Position numbers and translations under genes: made by a program. DNA of 64,000 bases from assembly GCF_020405205.1 (NCBI RefSeq), contig NZ_CP084469.1, positions 1,612,001-1,676,000 on the forward strand, written 5' to 3'. The notes under the pieces were generated by a model. That model did no database searches, was not told the origin of the DNA, and saw nothing but the letters and a program-made list of their open reading frames with translations. Origin of the DNA: Natrinema salinisoli (GTDB lineage Archaea > Halobacteriota > Halobacteria > Halobacteriales > Natrialbaceae). This document shows, piece after piece, positions 51,209 to 61,585 of the stretch; position 1 is the stretch's first letter; every line of letters starts with the position of its first letter.

Positions 51209-52383
51209 CCAAGGTCCCGTAGGTGGTCTTCTGCATCTTCAGAAATATCCACATGTCTCACTTTTTGACCACGGTCTTTGACACTCGTAAGAAGATCTTG
51301 GGCGAGATTCTTGTCGAATCCAGGATTACCATACACGCTGTCCCCTTCGTGGAATGACCCCAGTGCACCCTGGAGATGTCGACAAAGGTAACCCCGTTTT
51401 GGACTCTTTGCGACCTTTCCGGCGAGAACGGCGAGACGATTTCGTAGAGCAGACTCCGCGAACACGAATCCGCCATCACCATCAAACACACCCTCGTACG
51501 TGAGCTCCCCTGAGACAAACGGGAGTGAGAATGGTAGAGCATGGTTCCGGTAGAAGCTCATTCCGGGGCCAGTTTCTGTCGTCTCTAGCAAACTCCGGCC
51601 GTCGAAATTATCGGGGCGCCAATCGTTGTCAAGTACGTCGAGAGCCGTCGGGAGAATGTCAACGTGATTGATGCTATTTGTCCACTCTTCATCAGTGATC
51701 GAGGGATGTACGAACACCGTAGGGACGTACACCAATTCGGGGCGCATACGTCCGTTGTGGCCGAGTAAACCTCCCTCCCCAAGCAGTTCTCCGTGATCTG
51801 ATGTATAGATGACTAACGTCTCATCAAGTATTCCTTCGTCTCGTAGCCAATTAAGACGGCGTTCGAAGAGCTCTGCATCGCGTTCGACGGTCATTTCGTA
51901 CTCTTGCCTAATTTGCTCTATAGAGGCTCCAGAACGGTCTTTGAAGTACTCAGCTGCGGTTCCGTCGTAGCTTCCGTACGGGGCGTGACCTCCGGGACCC
52001 CGCTCCATCACGAGGAACGGCTCAGTCTGTTCTTTGAAGGGGTGACCCCGTTTAAAATCGTCCGCATTAAGAACCGAGAAGATTGGATCGTCGGCGGAAG
52101 CATTCTCTCCGATAGAGTTGACAAATGCAGAGTCGTATCCTGGGACTTCAAAGATACTGCGGCAATTCGATATCTGGTGGTTGAACGACGTCACACCGTG
52201 GATTGGTGGATACACGCCGGTCGCCAACGAGGCGAACGAAGTCGGACTGTGTATCGATGCTGCTACCGTTTTGATAGATAGTCCCCGTCCCGTCACCGAT
52301 TGTGGCCGATAGTCCCACCGAACAGCATCTCCGACGTAAATGAAGACGTTCCGCACGTCGTCAGTAGAGAGGGTTTTGAGCAT
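51199..52383 (-). CDS. Sulfatase-fold enzyme
   Basis: The ATG at 52383 has an SD-like GGAG six bases upstream and gives 394 residues. The start 'NVFIYVGDAVRWDY', 'LVIYTSDHGELLGEGGLLGH' and 'NSINHVDILPTALDVL' are family blocks. The expected C-x-P-x-R is replaced by 'SPTSFASLATGVYP', so hydrolysis of sulfate esters is doubtful. The end 'DHLRDLGYM' resembles the tail of the 46112 protein. It probably acts on glycan parts in the cytoplasm, since no export signal is seen. Confidence 0.8.
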   Translation of the reverse strand: MLKTLSTDDVRNVFIYVGDAVRWDYRPQSVTGRGLSIKTVAASIHSPTSFASLATGVYPPIHGVTSFNHQISNCRSIFEVPGYDSAFVNSIGENASADDPIFSVLNADDFKRGHPFKEQTEPFLVMERGPGGHAPYGSYDGTAAEYFKDRSGASIEQIRQEYEMTVERDAELFERRLNWLRDEGILDETLVIYTSDHGELLGEGGLLGHNGRMRPELVYVPTVFVHPSITDEEWTNSINHVDILPTALDVLDNDWRPDNFDGRSLLETTETGPGMSFYRNHALPFSLPFVSGELTYEGVFDGDGGFVFAESALRNRLAVLAGKVAKSPKRGYLCRHLQGALGSFHEGDSVYGNPGFDKNLAQDLLTSVKDRGQKVRHVDISEDAEDHLRDLGYM

Positions 52384-52430
52384 GTACTCCTGCTTCAGAG
52401 TGACCAATATTAGAGGTTGTTGGTGAAATA

Positions 52431-53903
52431 CTACCCAAGGTTGACCTGGCCATGTATCTGATCAACAACCACATATAATATTAGTGACATGATGAAGCCT
52501 TGCAGGATGTCGATCCCAGTCAGTTGAGAGTACCAAGCGATACGGACGAAACTAATGAAGACAGTTGCTGCGATTCCAGCTGTGATTGAGCCATCCGGGA
52601 TCGAGAGTTCGAGATGCTGCATCATGAGTATTGAGAGAGTCGCCAGCACGAGGGCTGCAACGAGTACTCCTACGGCTCCAAAATTCGCATAATATATATT
52701 TAAAAAGTAATTTCCGCCATTGTAGTTGTAATTCGCTGCGAGAAGCGCAGAGTATCGAGAAGGAGTCTGGATACCAAGCGCCTTGTTGACTAGCGTTGGA
52801 ACTGCCTGTGGAATATAATTCAAGAAAGTCTCTCCCCACAGCAATTCGTACTTTGTGTCGAATAGACTGACTGTTCCTCGAATGGTTCCGTACACTCCAT
52901 GGGCACCGCCCGGGACTCCGATAAACCCATCTCCATAATTCAACGTATCTAAGGGCGTAGTTGAATTTGTACCAGTTTCCACGGCCGTGGTTCCACTCTT
53001 TTCGGTAACTGATGTACCAGATCCGCCCCCATTAGAGGATAAACCTGCCCAATTCCGTATCCGACCAATTCCGAAAAGTAAGAACACATAAATTGCGAAA
53101 ATAACACAAAGTCCTTGCCCCCGGTAAGTCAGTAGGAGATCCCTGGTAGTGAATTTGAGTTTATGCCAAACGAGGTGGGCGAACAAGAGTGCTATGATAC
53201 CGATTCCTTGGACCCGTCGCCCGTGCAGAAGCAACCAGAACGTCCCAGCGAATGTGACGAGTATGAAAGCATAGTAGAATCTAGACGCCACGTCATCTCT
53301 TGCTACCATCAGAAACAGGACGACCCACGACCCCATGTACGCACCGGGTGCCCAGATTGCCCAGGACGGGATGTATGACGCAGAAGCACTGTAACTGGCG
53401 GAGAGCAATGTCGGACCGGGTGCAGTCAAAAACACGCAGACAAGATTGAACACTGTGATACTAGTAAATGTCACAAATGTTGGTTTAATAATATTTTTTG
53501 TTAGGATCGTGTTTTTTTCACTCCCGAGATCGAAGTTGTACTGAAAAATACGAAGAAAAGCGACGTACGCTATCAACATTAGGGTCACGAGAGAGACTAT
53601 TTTGCTGGCTAGAGCAACACTCTCGACCCTGACGAAATAGACACTGAAATGATCAATCCCATATATGTATCGAGTTATGAATGGGACAAATGCGGGGTAC
53701 ATTAATATCACTCCCACGAACGATGGGACGCTTACGAGCCCGTACTGGTAGATGAGGTAGCCGAGTATTACAATCAATGTGAGACTGCCGAAAAGGAAGT
53801 GGGGATATGTAATATCGAATGTCATTTCTGAAATTAAAATAAAACTTGTAAGAGCGAGTACAATGAATGGGGTCCTCTTTTCTTTCAATAATCGTTGTAC
53901 CAT
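52431..53903 (-). CDS. Polymerase-like membrane protein (Wzy/oligosaccharide repeat type)
   Basis: The 490-residue protein has about twelve membrane helices and a large loop near 280-370 rich in Gly, Ser and Thr ('GLSSNGGGSGTSVTEKSGTT'). Layout and place beside a flippase and glycosyltransferases fit a repeat-unit polymerase, but such proteins have little sequence signature. AT-rich text and rare codons point to transfer. Confidence 0.7.
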   Translation of the reverse strand: MVQRLLKEKRTPFIVLALTSFILISEMTFDITYPHFLFGSLTLIVILGYLIYQYGLVSVPSFVGVILMYPAFVPFITRYIYGIDHFSVYFVRVESVALASKIVSLVTLMLIAYVAFLRIFQYNFDLGSEKNTILTKNIIKPTFVTFTSITVFNLVCVFLTAPGPTLLSASYSASASYIPSWAIWAPGAYMGSWVVLFLMVARDDVASRFYYAFILVTFAGTFWLLLHGRRVQGIGIIALLFAHLVWHKLKFTTRDLLLTYRGQGLCVIFAIYVFLLFGIGRIRNWAGLSSNGGGSGTSVTEKSGTTAVETGTNSTTPLDTLNYGDGFIGVPGGAHGVYGTIRGTVSLFDTKYELLWGETFLNYIPQAVPTLVNKALGIQTPSRYSALLAANYNYNGGNYFLNIYYANFGAVGVLVAALVLATLSILMMQHLELSIPDGSITAGIAATVFISFVRIAWYSQLTGIDILQGFIMSLILYVVVDQIHGQVNLG

Positions 53904-54011
53904 CCGCTTTGATATACATTCCGTCGGGTTATTAATGTGTCTACTGATGTTACCCTTACCCGGAAGCAGAGATCGACAAGAATACCACCGTTCGATTGAC
54001 GAATACTACCA

Positions 54012-55148
54012 ATGAAAGTCGCCTACTTCGGGTCGACATCGCAGGTTCACAGTGGGGCCTCGCAGTGGATGTTTCGGATGGCCGACAGCATGAGAGAGTA
54101 CGGTCACGAGACGTTAGCGATGCTTCCAGAAGATTCCGGAATCGCTCGACAATACGAGGATTCAGATGTCGAGACTTTAATTATGTGGTCGGAACCACTG
54201 CGTTGGCGTCGGTCTCCACTGGGGCAAGTCGTGTTCTTGCTCCGCTCCTTTCTTGCAGCCCTCCACCTCGGATATCTCCTTCGCAGGAACAATATTGATG
54301 TGTTCCATGTGAACGAGATTCGGTATCCATACGCGCTAGTCGGTGGATGGCTCGGAGGGGCAACTGTCGTCTGTCACGTTCGGGTTAATCTTGACTCTCC
54401 GTTTGTGGCCAAGACCCTCGCCCGGTTCACCCTACTCTTTACCACCGAGATCTACTGTGTCTCGAGGAAGACAGAGGAAGTGATGTTTGGACGTTTCGAC
54501 ATCGATGACGACCGTATCGTTGTTATTTACGACGGCCTGCCATCGCCTGAGCGGCTTGACGAGTTACCCCAGCATCTCTCGTTCCGAAGTGACATCAACG
54601 TCGACGAAGACGAGACACTTGTCCTCAGTGTCTCGAAACTCGTTCATAACAAGGGCCAAGATCGGCTGATTCGAGCCGCGGACGCGATCGATGCAGACGT
54701 ACAAATAGCTATCGTCGGTGGATCGGTCAGCGGCCACGAGGGGTATGCAGAACAACTGGAAAGTCTGGCTGCCAATCGGTCAAACGTGCAATTGGTCGGC
54801 TTCTACGAGAATGCGATCGCTGCTATCGCCTCCTGCGACGTCTTCGTTCATCTCCCGAGACATAACGACCCTTTCCCAGGTGTCGTACTCGAGGCCCAGA
54901 TGGCGGGAAAACCCGTCGTCGGCTCTCGTTCTGGCGGGATACCAGAACAGATTCAAGACAACGGAACTGGCGTCCTTGTTCCTAAAGAGGACGCCATTGA
55001 AGAGATAGCAACGACTATTGACGCATTGGCGACTGACGAGCTTCGGCGCAAACAGATGGGAAAAGCAGCCAGTACATCTGCATTCGATCGATTTGACCCT
55101 CAGGAGTATTTCGAAACGTTGGAACAGCACTATCGAGCACTCCCGTAA
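54012..55148 (+). CDS. Glycosyltransferase family 4
   Basis: The 378-residue protein has the start 'MKVAYFGSTSQVHSGASQWM', 'LVLSVSKLVHNKGQDRLIRA' (linker to the donor domain) and the donor motif 'PFPGVVLEAQMAGKPVVGS' with the E-x7-E type acid. It adds a hexose to the growing glycan. It is divergent from the polymerase-like gene. Confidence 0.92.
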   Translation: MKVAYFGSTSQVHSGASQWMFRMADSMREYGHETLAMLPEDSGIARQYEDSDVETLIMWSEPLRWRRSPLGQVVFLLRSFLAALHLGYLLRRNNIDVFHVNEIRYPYALVGGWLGGATVVCHVRVNLDSPFVAKTLARFTLLFTTEIYCVSRKTEEVMFGRFDIDDDRIVVIYDGLPSPERLDELPQHLSFRSDINVDEDETLVLSVSKLVHNKGQDRLIRAADAIDADVQIAIVGGSVSGHEGYAEQLESLAANRSNVQLVGFYENAIAAIASCDVFVHLPRHNDPFPGVVLEAQMAGKPVVGSRSGGIPEQIQDNGTGVLVPKEDAIEEIATTIDALATDELRRKQMGKAASTSAFDRFDPQEYFETLEQHYRALP

Positions 55149-55167
55149 GTCTTTGATAATTCCTAAT

Positions 55168-56328
55168 TTATCCCCCCTTGAGTACGTATTCAACGTCATC
55201 CCGATTAACCAGATGATCTGTCGGCAGGTTCACTATACGGTCACAAATAGATTCGGCGACTGGGCAACTTCCAGGCTGGTACGCCCATTGCGACAGGTTT
55301 TTTTCTATCGGATCAATCGGTGACGTGAACCAAGTGCCAAGTTTCACGCGACGCTCCTTGGCTCGTTTGATGGCTCCCTCCTTGTCCGCGACTTCGACCG
55401 GATACCGCAGAAACGAGTGTTTCGCATAGTCAGTTCTGGTGGCTGAACCAAAGCCAAAATCTGAAACCCATCGGTCGTAGTTCTCGGCGTGTGCTCGCCG
55501 TAGTTGCACATGCTGGTCCAGATTCGAGAGTGCAGACAGCAACCTTGTTGCCTGTGGCCTGCCCATCCGTTTTTCAAATCCAGATGGTCTCTCAGGTGTG
55601 GTCAGTTCCTCGCTTGTTGAGGAGCCCTCCATGAGTCCCGTTTTCTGCGTGAGAAAACGATATGCCTTCGCAAGAGGCCAATAAAGAGACGGTCGAAAGA
55701 ACGTATCGTAAACGAGCAACTGGTTATGAATGATTGTCTGCTCAATCCTCGAGGGTTCTTTGTATGATTGCCATACTGCGTCGAGTTGCTTTCCAATGGA
55801 CTCGTCACTCGTGTACGCAATTCCTCCGATTCCAGTTGATATAGGTTTTGACCACTGTGTTGAGAAGAACGCGGCGTCGGCTACGGTACCATTCGGTTGT
55901 CCACGGTACTCTCCACCTAATCCATGAGCGCAGTCTTCGATAAGTGGGATATCTTTTGGAAGCACGTCTGCAATCGCATCGAGATCTGGAGCGAGGCCAA
56001 AGGAATTCTGAGCGAGAACAGCTGCTGTCTCTCCAGTCAGTGCATCTTCGATGGCATCAGCTGTAATCGTGTATGTGTCAGGATTGACATCAACGTACAC
56101 CGGAATCGCCCCACGGTACAGGATTGCATTTGGAACGGCAACGCAGGTGAAGCCAGGAACGATAACCTCGTCACCATCGCCGATGTCGAGCGCTTCGAGG
56201 ATTGCATAGAACGCAACGCGGCCTTTCCAGAAAAGTCTCGTGTGGCCGTAACCGCCTAGATATGACAGTACCTCCTTTTCAGCCTGCTTTACCGGTCCGG
56301 TACCTGTCATGGCTGCCGTTTCCCCCAT
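55168..56328 (-). CDS. DegT/DnrJ/EryC1-type aminotransferase
   Basis: The 386-residue protein has 'GDEVIVPGFTCVAVPNAILY', 'LIEDCAHGLGGEYRG' and the probable PLP Lys in 'FSTQWSKPISTGIGG'. The text around Lys differs from the usual 'SFY.TK.', which occurs in members acting on other amino sugars. It is convergent with the GT4 gene with a 19-base gap. Confidence 0.85.
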   Translation of the reverse strand: MGETAAMTGTGPVKQAEKEVLSYLGGYGHTRLFWKGRVAFYAILEALDIGDGDEVIVPGFTCVAVPNAILYRGAIPVYVDVNPDTYTITADAIEDALTGETAAVLAQNSFGLAPDLDAIADVLPKDIPLIEDCAHGLGGEYRGQPNGTVADAAFFSTQWSKPISTGIGGIAYTSDESIGKQLDAVWQSYKEPSRIEQTIIHNQLLVYDTFFRPSLYWPLAKAYRFLTQKTGLMEGSSTSEELTTPERPSGFEKRMGRPQATRLLSALSNLDQHVQLRRAHAENYDRWVSDFGFGSATRTDYAKHSFLRYPVEVADKEGAIKRAKERRVKLGTWFTSPIDPIEKNLSQWAYQPGSCPVAESICDRIVNLPTDHLVNRDDVEYVLKGG

Positions 56329-56721
56329 GCAGTTGCACTACCGTAGAGCACCGTCGAACTGGGAATGAGCACTGGTGTTCGTGGGATCAATCTTGATTGG
56401 GAGTGAGGGGGAATAGAGTATAAAACCGCAGTATCTCTTTCGCGAAATCAATTTGCGAAGGCGATAAGAGCCGCCACGGACGCAATAATTTACACTTGTA
56501 TTTCCGTACGCGATATCAAATACTACTTCGAAAATGCAGGGGTTCAAGCAAGTCTACTCACCCAAAACAACTAATCACAGCGCTCAAGCCCCATAGCTTG
56601 GAAAACAACCATGTGTCATGTGAATTGGAGCCCACCTAGAACATGATACCATTTCAAATATAGTTACGTCCGTTGTCTCCGAAATCCTCATTACTCTGAT
56701 GGTCGTTTATCATCCCACACG
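56329..56721. other. 393-base AT-rich spacer
   Basis: I see no gene, repeat or clear signal apart from possible promoters at its two ends. Confidence 0.4.
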
Positions 56722-57138
56722 ATGTTTCAGCTCCAGCTCCCTCTCTTTTCGAGGCCAGTTCGCTGGCTTGGTGTGGCTGGTATCCTCTCAGTTCTGGTTT
56801 ATTTTTCGCTTGTCACTGATCCTCCACAACCACCCACTCCGTCAACCTTCTGGGATAAGTACCTCCACTTCGCGGCCTACGCCGGTCTCGCACTCGCGCT
56901 CGCCTACGCGACGGCAACCCAGCGGGACCAGCCCTATCGCCGAGCGACCCTCGTCATTGGTGGTACGGTCGGATTGGGACTTCTGATAGAGCTCGCACAA
57001 GGGACGCTTTCATACCGGTACTTCGGCTGGGGTGACTTGTTCGCGAATACGTTCGGCGCGCTGCTCGTAACCATCTGGTTTGTCGTCGAACGTAGACTGA
57101 AATATGTTCAAGCACGCCGACTCATAACGGACCGCTGA
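56722..57138 (+). CDS. VanZ-like membrane protein
   Basis: The 138-residue protein has four membrane helices and the VanZ blocks 'WDKYLHFAAYAGLALALAYA' and 'IELAQGTLSYRYFGWGDLFA', 'NTFGALL'. Such genes lie often at the edges of haloarchaeal polysaccharide loci. The function is unknown. A broken relative is at 40399. Confidence 0.85.
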   Translation: MFQLQLPLFSRPVRWLGVAGILSVLVYFSLVTDPPQPPTPSTFWDKYLHFAAYAGLALALAYATATQRDQPYRRATLVIGGTVGLGLLIELAQGTLSYRYFGWGDLFANTFGALLVTIWFVVERRLKYVQARRLITDR

Positions 57139-57579
57139 TTTTGCTGTTAAGCCGAACGGGTATCACGCCGGGCGGTATGTCCACGATTGCCGACCGGGAC
57201 GTGTTCCTAACCGACCTGGAACTGTCTAGAGGGCACATTATCCAAATAAAAGCTGTGGTGGCGATCGCAGTTTTCAGGGTACTATACCAGTTCAGAACGC
57301 TTTCACGGTGTTTTTCCAGTTTGCCCGGCCCCAGCGTTGAATGGTGGAACCTGGCAGTGAATTAACTGGTTATTGCGTTCCTCCCCACAGCTATCATCCT
57401 CCCGCAAGATCTGGTTCACGGGCTGGCGACCTGGCACCTTTCAAGAGATAAAACAACAAGCTTCACAGTTTAGATTTGGTTCAGAAAACCGACCCGACAA
57501 CTACCGAAACAGGGAATCAGAGACATAATAATGCTGAAAATAGCTAATCTGAACAGTATCCCAGTAGGTGCGCAAAATT
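57139..57579. other. 441-base spacer without clear gene
   Basis: A plus-strand frame from 57177 ('MSTIADRDVFLTDLELSRGH') is open for about 60 codons but has no family match and no promoter I can defend. The rest shows nothing. Confidence 0.35.
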
Positions 57580-57711
57580 TTAATACGCCTCCTGCTCAGA
57601 ACGGAGCGCCCGCTTGTTTGTCTGGGAATCATTGATCGCGCCCATCTGTTTACGCACGACTGGAACCTCATTGCCGCAGATCTCACAGGTGATGCGGAAC
57701 CGGCATGACAC
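57580..57711 (-). CDS. Possible 43-aa Cys-knuckle protein or gene remnant
   Basis: From a GTG at 57711 the frame reads 'SCRFRITCEICGNEVPVVRK' and ends 'RSEQEAY' at 57580. 'CEIC' is a zinc knuckle but its partner knuckle is missing. It might be a broken small zinc protein; AT-rich promoter-like text lies upstream at 57750-57780. Confidence 0.3.
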   Translation of the reverse strand: MSCRFRITCEICGNEVPVVRKQMGAINDSQTNKRALRSEQEAY

Positions 57712-57835
57712 ACTCAGTTGGTCTTTTGGTCCATATACTCCATATCATTTAATATTCAAATATAATTTTATATTTTTGAACACATGCAATGACCCCCTCA
57801 TGTCGGTTCCGACGGGATTATATAGACGATATCTG

Positions 57836-57967
57836 TTATGATTTGTTAAGACTGTTCATGATATCAGTTCGCTCACCGCATTTCGGGCAAACCAGAGCCA
57901 CAGCGCAATCAACGGCTTTGACCGTTGGGTTGACGTGATTACTACAGACAGGGCATTTTGTAGCCAT
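57836..57967 (-). CDS. Small zinc-ribbon protein, 43 aa
   Basis: The ATG at 57967 starts 'MATKCPVCSNHVNPTVKAV', followed by 'ALVCPKCGERTDIMNSLNKS'. 'CPVC' and 'CPKCG' are spaced by about 20 residues, a typical zinc ribbon of haloarchaeal microproteins. The gene is short but complete with ATG and TAA. TATA-like ATAACTATTTC lies about 25 bases upstream. Confidence 0.7.
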   Translation of the reverse strand: MATKCPVCSNHVNPTVKAVDCAVALVCPKCGERTDIMNSLNKS

Positions 57968-58033
57968 GACTAACGATTCTGGGTAGATTGAAATAGTTAT
58001 TCACGCTGTAAGGAGATGGTATAGACATTCTAA

Positions 58034-58329
58034 ATGAGTAAATGTCATCTAAATCAACGCGTCCGAGAATCTGGGAGGGTTAGACGTAATCAATTCAGAC
58101 TGGGTGAAAATCGGCGCTATTTTACACTCTCTTGCGATGAAATGACTATTTTGTTCGGAGACGACTGGCTAGATACTGGCAACCCACCCATGAATCTACA
58201 GCAATACAAGAACTGCGGGAATATAACGGACTGATTCAGCCAGACCGAAGTCGACGGTCTCCTCACGGCCGTGATCGAAATTAACAACCAGCAGCCCGGG
58301 AGACTGTTCGAGTTATTCACTAATCACTA
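58034..58329 (+). pseudogene. Hypothetical gene split by a stop codon
   Basis: A frame from ATG 58034 runs to a TGA at 58232-58234 and continues in the same frame as 'FSQTEVDGLLTAVIEINNQQ' and 'PGRLFELFTNH' to a TAG at 58327-58329. The two parts look like one about 97-residue protein with a single stop. The family is not recognised. Confidence 0.5.
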
Positions 58330-58333
58330 GATT

Positions 58334-58450
58334 CCAAGGAGACCCGTATCGTAGTTCTCGGTGTCTCGTTTAAACCCACACCGACGACGTTTCCAACAAA
58401 CAGATTCGCTCCCCGCTCCCCGGACCGTGAGCGTCGTCCCCGACACCACT
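58334..58450 (+). pseudogene. Relic resembling the end of a UDP-sugar dehydrogenase
   Basis: The text 'SKETRIVVLGVSFKP' is followed, after a one-base deletion, by 'HTDDVSNKQIRSP'. UDP-glucose and UDP-mannosamine dehydrogenases have 'VLGLAFKP.TDDVR.SP' at their C-terminal domain. No longer match is seen. Confidence 0.45.
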
Positions 58451-58739
58451 GCGAACGCTGGACCTCCTCGTTGATGAAGATCGATTGGTGATAGCCCAGC
58501 CAATCTCTCCCGTTCCTGCCAGCACTGTACTACGCGAGCACCTGTGCCTGCGCACTTTCAGTTGGGACATCCACAGAGCATCTTGAGACTAACAATATCG
58601 TGATATCAACTATGAAAAGACCATGGACCGATATCGCTGCGAGGTGTCGTCAGGCATCCGTAGTTCTCCGAGCGTGACTGGGAGAACATATCGTTTCCCG
58701 ACCGAGTTGCAAGGACGATTTGTCGTCGCCTCTAAGCAT

Positions 58740-59705
58740 CTATTCAAAAGTTTCTGAGGTGCTCTCATACCACTGTACCGTCTCTCGCAATCCATCGCGT
58801 AACGGTGTAGATGCCTCCCAATTAAACCGATTTCTCGCTCGGGACGTATTCAATTTGCGACGGGGCTGGCCATCTGGCTTCGTGGTATCCCACTCAATAT
58901 CGCCATCAAAGCCCGTTTCGTCTGCAATCAACTCAACCAAATCCCGGATCAAGATCTCTTTCCCACTACCAAGGTTTACTGGTTCCGGACGATCGTACTT
59001 TTCAGTTGCATCAAGAATCCCTTCAGCCGCATCCTTGACATACAAAAACTCCCGGGTTGGCTCACCAGTCCCCCATGCCGTAATCGACTTGTCACCGCGA
59101 TCACGCGCTTCGATACACTTCCGGATAATCGCTGGAATTACATGAGAAGTCTTGAGATCAAAGTCGTCCCGCGGCCCATAGAGATTCACAGGAAGCAGAT
59201 AGATACTATTGAACCCCCACTGTTTGCGATAGGCCTTTGATTGAGTTAAAAGCGCTTTCTTAGCGATACCGTACGGCGCGTTGGTCTCTTCCGGGTAGCC
59301 ATCCCAGAGGTTTTTTTCTTGGAACGGGACTGGAGTGTGCTTTGGATACGCGCAAATTGTCCCAAGAATGGTGAATTTCTCGACGCCGAACTGCCGCGCC
59401 TGTTCGAGGAGTTCGATCCCCATGATAGCATTATCATAAAAGTAACGCCCTGGATTCTCGCGATTAGCCCCGATGCCGCCCACTGACGCTGCTAGATGAA
59501 TAACGATATCTGCTCCAGAATCTTCAAAGGCTCGCTCAATATCTTTCTTTTCTCGGAGATCGTACTCATCACTTCGTGGTACGAAAATATCGACAGAACT
59601 CGATCGGGACCGAAGGTCCTCAACCAAGTGACTCCCGAGGAAACCAGAACCCCCGGTCACCATTACTGTCTTACTTTCCCAGTATCCGCGTTTCTCTTCA
59701 GTCAT
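58740..59705 (-). CDS. fcl: GDP-L-fucose synthase-like epimerase/reductase
   Basis: The ATG at 59705 overlaps the gmd stop (ATGA) and gives 321 residues. Motifs are '[15 protein letters not shown]', '[20 protein letters not shown]', '[15 protein letters not shown]' (with Ser replaced by Thr-Ile-Cys), '[11 protein letters not shown]' and '[12 protein letters not shown]'. It turns GDP-4-keto-6-deoxymannose to GDP-L-fucose or a related sugar. It works after the gmd product. Confidence 0.87.
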   Translation of the reverse strand: MTEEKRGYWESKTVMVTGGSGFLGSHLVEDLRSRSSSVDIFVPRSDEYDLREKKDIERAFEDSGADIVIHLAASVGGIGANRENPGRYFYDNAIMGIELLEQARQFGVEKFTILGTICAYPKHTPVPFQEKNLWDGYPEETNAPYGIAKKALLTQSKAYRKQWGFNSIYLLPVNLYGPRDDFDLKTSHVIPAIIRKCIEARDRGDKSITAWGTGEPTREFLYVKDAAEGILDATEKYDRPEPVNLGSGKEILIRDLVELIADETGFDGDIEWDTTKPDGQPRRKLNTSRARNRFNWEASTPLRDGLRETVQWYESTSETFE

Positions 59706-60763
59706 CGCCAATCGACCCGTCCATACCAAGCATCACGGTTGTTGGCATACCAATCGATGGTCTGTTCGATACCGTCACGCCACGAGACGTTAGGCTCCCA
59801 GCCAGTTTCCTCGTGGAGTTTCTCGTAGCCGACGAGTAATTCCTCCACGTCGCTATCGCCGGGGCGAAATCGCTCATCGTCTTGGACGATTTCGGGGAGA
59901 TCCCAGTAGCCATGCTCGGAGCCGACCTCGAGGATGGTATCAGTCCACTCTTGCATCGAGATGTTTTTGCCATACCCGTATACGTACTGTTCGCCAGGGG
60001 TGCCCTCTAGCGCGACGTGAAGATGGCCACGAACGCCGTCAGAAACATAACACATATCACGCTTTGGGGTCAGGTTCCCGAGTTCAACGATATCACGCTC
60101 GAGTGCCTGTGTAATGATCGTACCCGTAATATATCGCGGATTCTGGCGTGGGCCATAGTTATTGAACATCCGCGTTGTCACAGTCGGAAGCCCGTACGCG
60201 TCGTAGTAGTTCATTGTGAGGAAATCAGCAGCCAGTTTCGATGTTGCATAGACGCTTGTCGGGTTGACCGGTGAACGTTCGCTGAGAAGGACCCGATCGT
60301 TTTCATCAAATTCGTGTTTCTCGACCATCTCTTCTTTGACATTCCCATACTCTTCACTGGTACCGGCAGTGTCGAATTTAGCGATATCGAGGTCAAGGTC
60401 AACAATCGACTGAAGAAGATTTAAAGTTCCCTTTATATTCGTGTCGACTGTTTCATAGGGGCGGTCCCACGATTCACCGACGTGGGCCTGGGCTCCAAGG
60501 TGAAAGACTAACGTGTCACTGTGTCCTTTGAGCGACTGAAGCGCCTGATCAACAGAATGTTTGTCACGGAGATCACCACGGTGAACAGTGATTTCCTCGC
60601 TGTGTTGGCGGATGTTATTCAGCTCGCCACTCGAGGTCGCACGGACAAACGCATGAACATCCGCACCGAGCTCAACCAATTTATCCACAAGGTGCGATCC
60701 GACAAAACCATCCGCACCAGTAACGAATACCGGGCGACTCTCAAGATCTGACTGAAGGTCCAT
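59702..60763 (-). CDS. gmd: GDP-mannose 4,6-dehydratase-like enzyme
   Basis: The 353-residue protein has '[20 protein letters not shown]', '[20 protein letters not shown]', the catalytic '[10 protein letters not shown]' and '[13 protein letters not shown]' and '[13 protein letters not shown]'. It makes a 4-keto-6-deoxy sugar nucleotide. Sequence alone does not decide GDP-mannose over dTDP-glucose or UDP-GlcNAc; the coupled fcl-type gene and a nearby GDP-mannose-type Nudix gene favour GDP-mannose. Confidence 0.82.
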   Translation of the reverse strand: MDLQSDLESRPVFVTGADGFVGSHLVDKLVELGADVHAFVRATSSGELNNIRQHSEEITVHRGDLRDKHSVDQALQSLKGHSDTLVFHLGAQAHVGESWDRPYETVDTNIKGTLNLLQSIVDLDLDIAKFDTAGTSEEYGNVKEEMVEKHEFDENDRVLLSERSPVNPTSVYATSKLAADFLTMNYYDAYGLPTVTTRMFNNYGPRQNPRYITGTIITQALERDIVELGNLTPKRDMCYVSDGVRGHLHVALEGTPGEQYVYGYGKNISMQEWTDTILEVGSEHGYWDLPEIVQDDERFRPGDSDVEELLVGYEKLHEETGWEPNVSWRDGIEQTIDWYANNRDAWYGRVDWR

Positions 60764-61060
60764 CAGTAAAATTGGGTTACCACTAGCATAGTATCAGTCT
60801 TTGGCTTTTCAGTTCCCTTTCATTTACAAGTGATTACGTATTGTCTACAGCCATACGCGACCATAAGATAGAACATATATCGTAGCTACCAAAGCTCGAA
60901 TTTCTGTATGGATTAGACGAACTCACCTCTTCGAGCGAATTTATAGGGTTCTATGCAGTCATCATGCACTTCGGGGATCAGATAAGAGCATGATTAGGCG
61001 ACTGTAATTCGTTGCTCCTCATCGAACAATACTTCCGATATACGGACAGAGACGATACTC

Positions 61061-61519
61061 ATGGCTAACCGCGTTCCAGACGAAATCTGGCAAGATATCG
61101 TTGAATATTCACCACTAGTGTCTGTTGACCTCATCGTTGAGCAGGCAGGAGGAATAGTGTTAGGCCAGCGCGAGAACCGTCCAGCAAAAGGTGAGTGGTT
61201 CGTTCCTGGCGGCGTCGTTAACAAAGGAGAATCACTGAACGAGGCAGTCCACCGTATCGCTAGAGAGGAACTCGGTAATCCAGTCACAATTCGAACGCAG
61301 CTCGGCGTTTACGAACATCGATATGAGACCTCGGAATTTGAGGGGGTGAGTAAACATTACATCCCAATCGCCTATGTCGTTGAACTAGGGAGCGACGTGA
61401 TCATGACAGACAGTCAGCATTCATCGTTCCACGTTTTCAACGCCCCATTCTCTGGATTCCACGAGAACGTACAAACGTATTTAGATGATTATGAGGAATG
61501 GAAGAACAATGTGGAATGA
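61061..61519 (+). CDS. Nudix hydrolase, GDP-mannose mannosyl hydrolase-like
   Basis: The 152-residue protein has the Nudix-like box 'GGVVNKGESLNEAVHRIARE' with 'ELG'; the usual 'REUxEE' is changed, as in GDP-mannose hydrolases (Gmm). 'SVDLIVEQAGGIVLGQRENR' and 'GEWFVPGG' also fit that group. It removes mannose from GDP-mannose and may set the level of this precursor. Confidence 0.85.
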   Translation: MANRVPDEIWQDIVEYSPLVSVDLIVEQAGGIVLGQRENRPAKGEWFVPGGVVNKGESLNEAVHRIAREELGNPVTIRTQLGVYEHRYETSEFEGVSKHYIPIAYVVELGSDVIMTDSQHSSFHVFNAPFSGFHENVQTYLDDYEEWKNNVE

Positions 61520-61585
61520 AAGAGATACTGCACATACGTAGTGCCGGTCTTGAATCTCTCAACACGCTCTAAGGAAACAGAACTA

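Larger units (their letters stand above)
57968..58739. other. 772-base region with decayed genes
   Basis: It contains two candidate relics (58034-58329 and 58334-58450). The remainder shows no intact gene. Confidence 0.5.
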
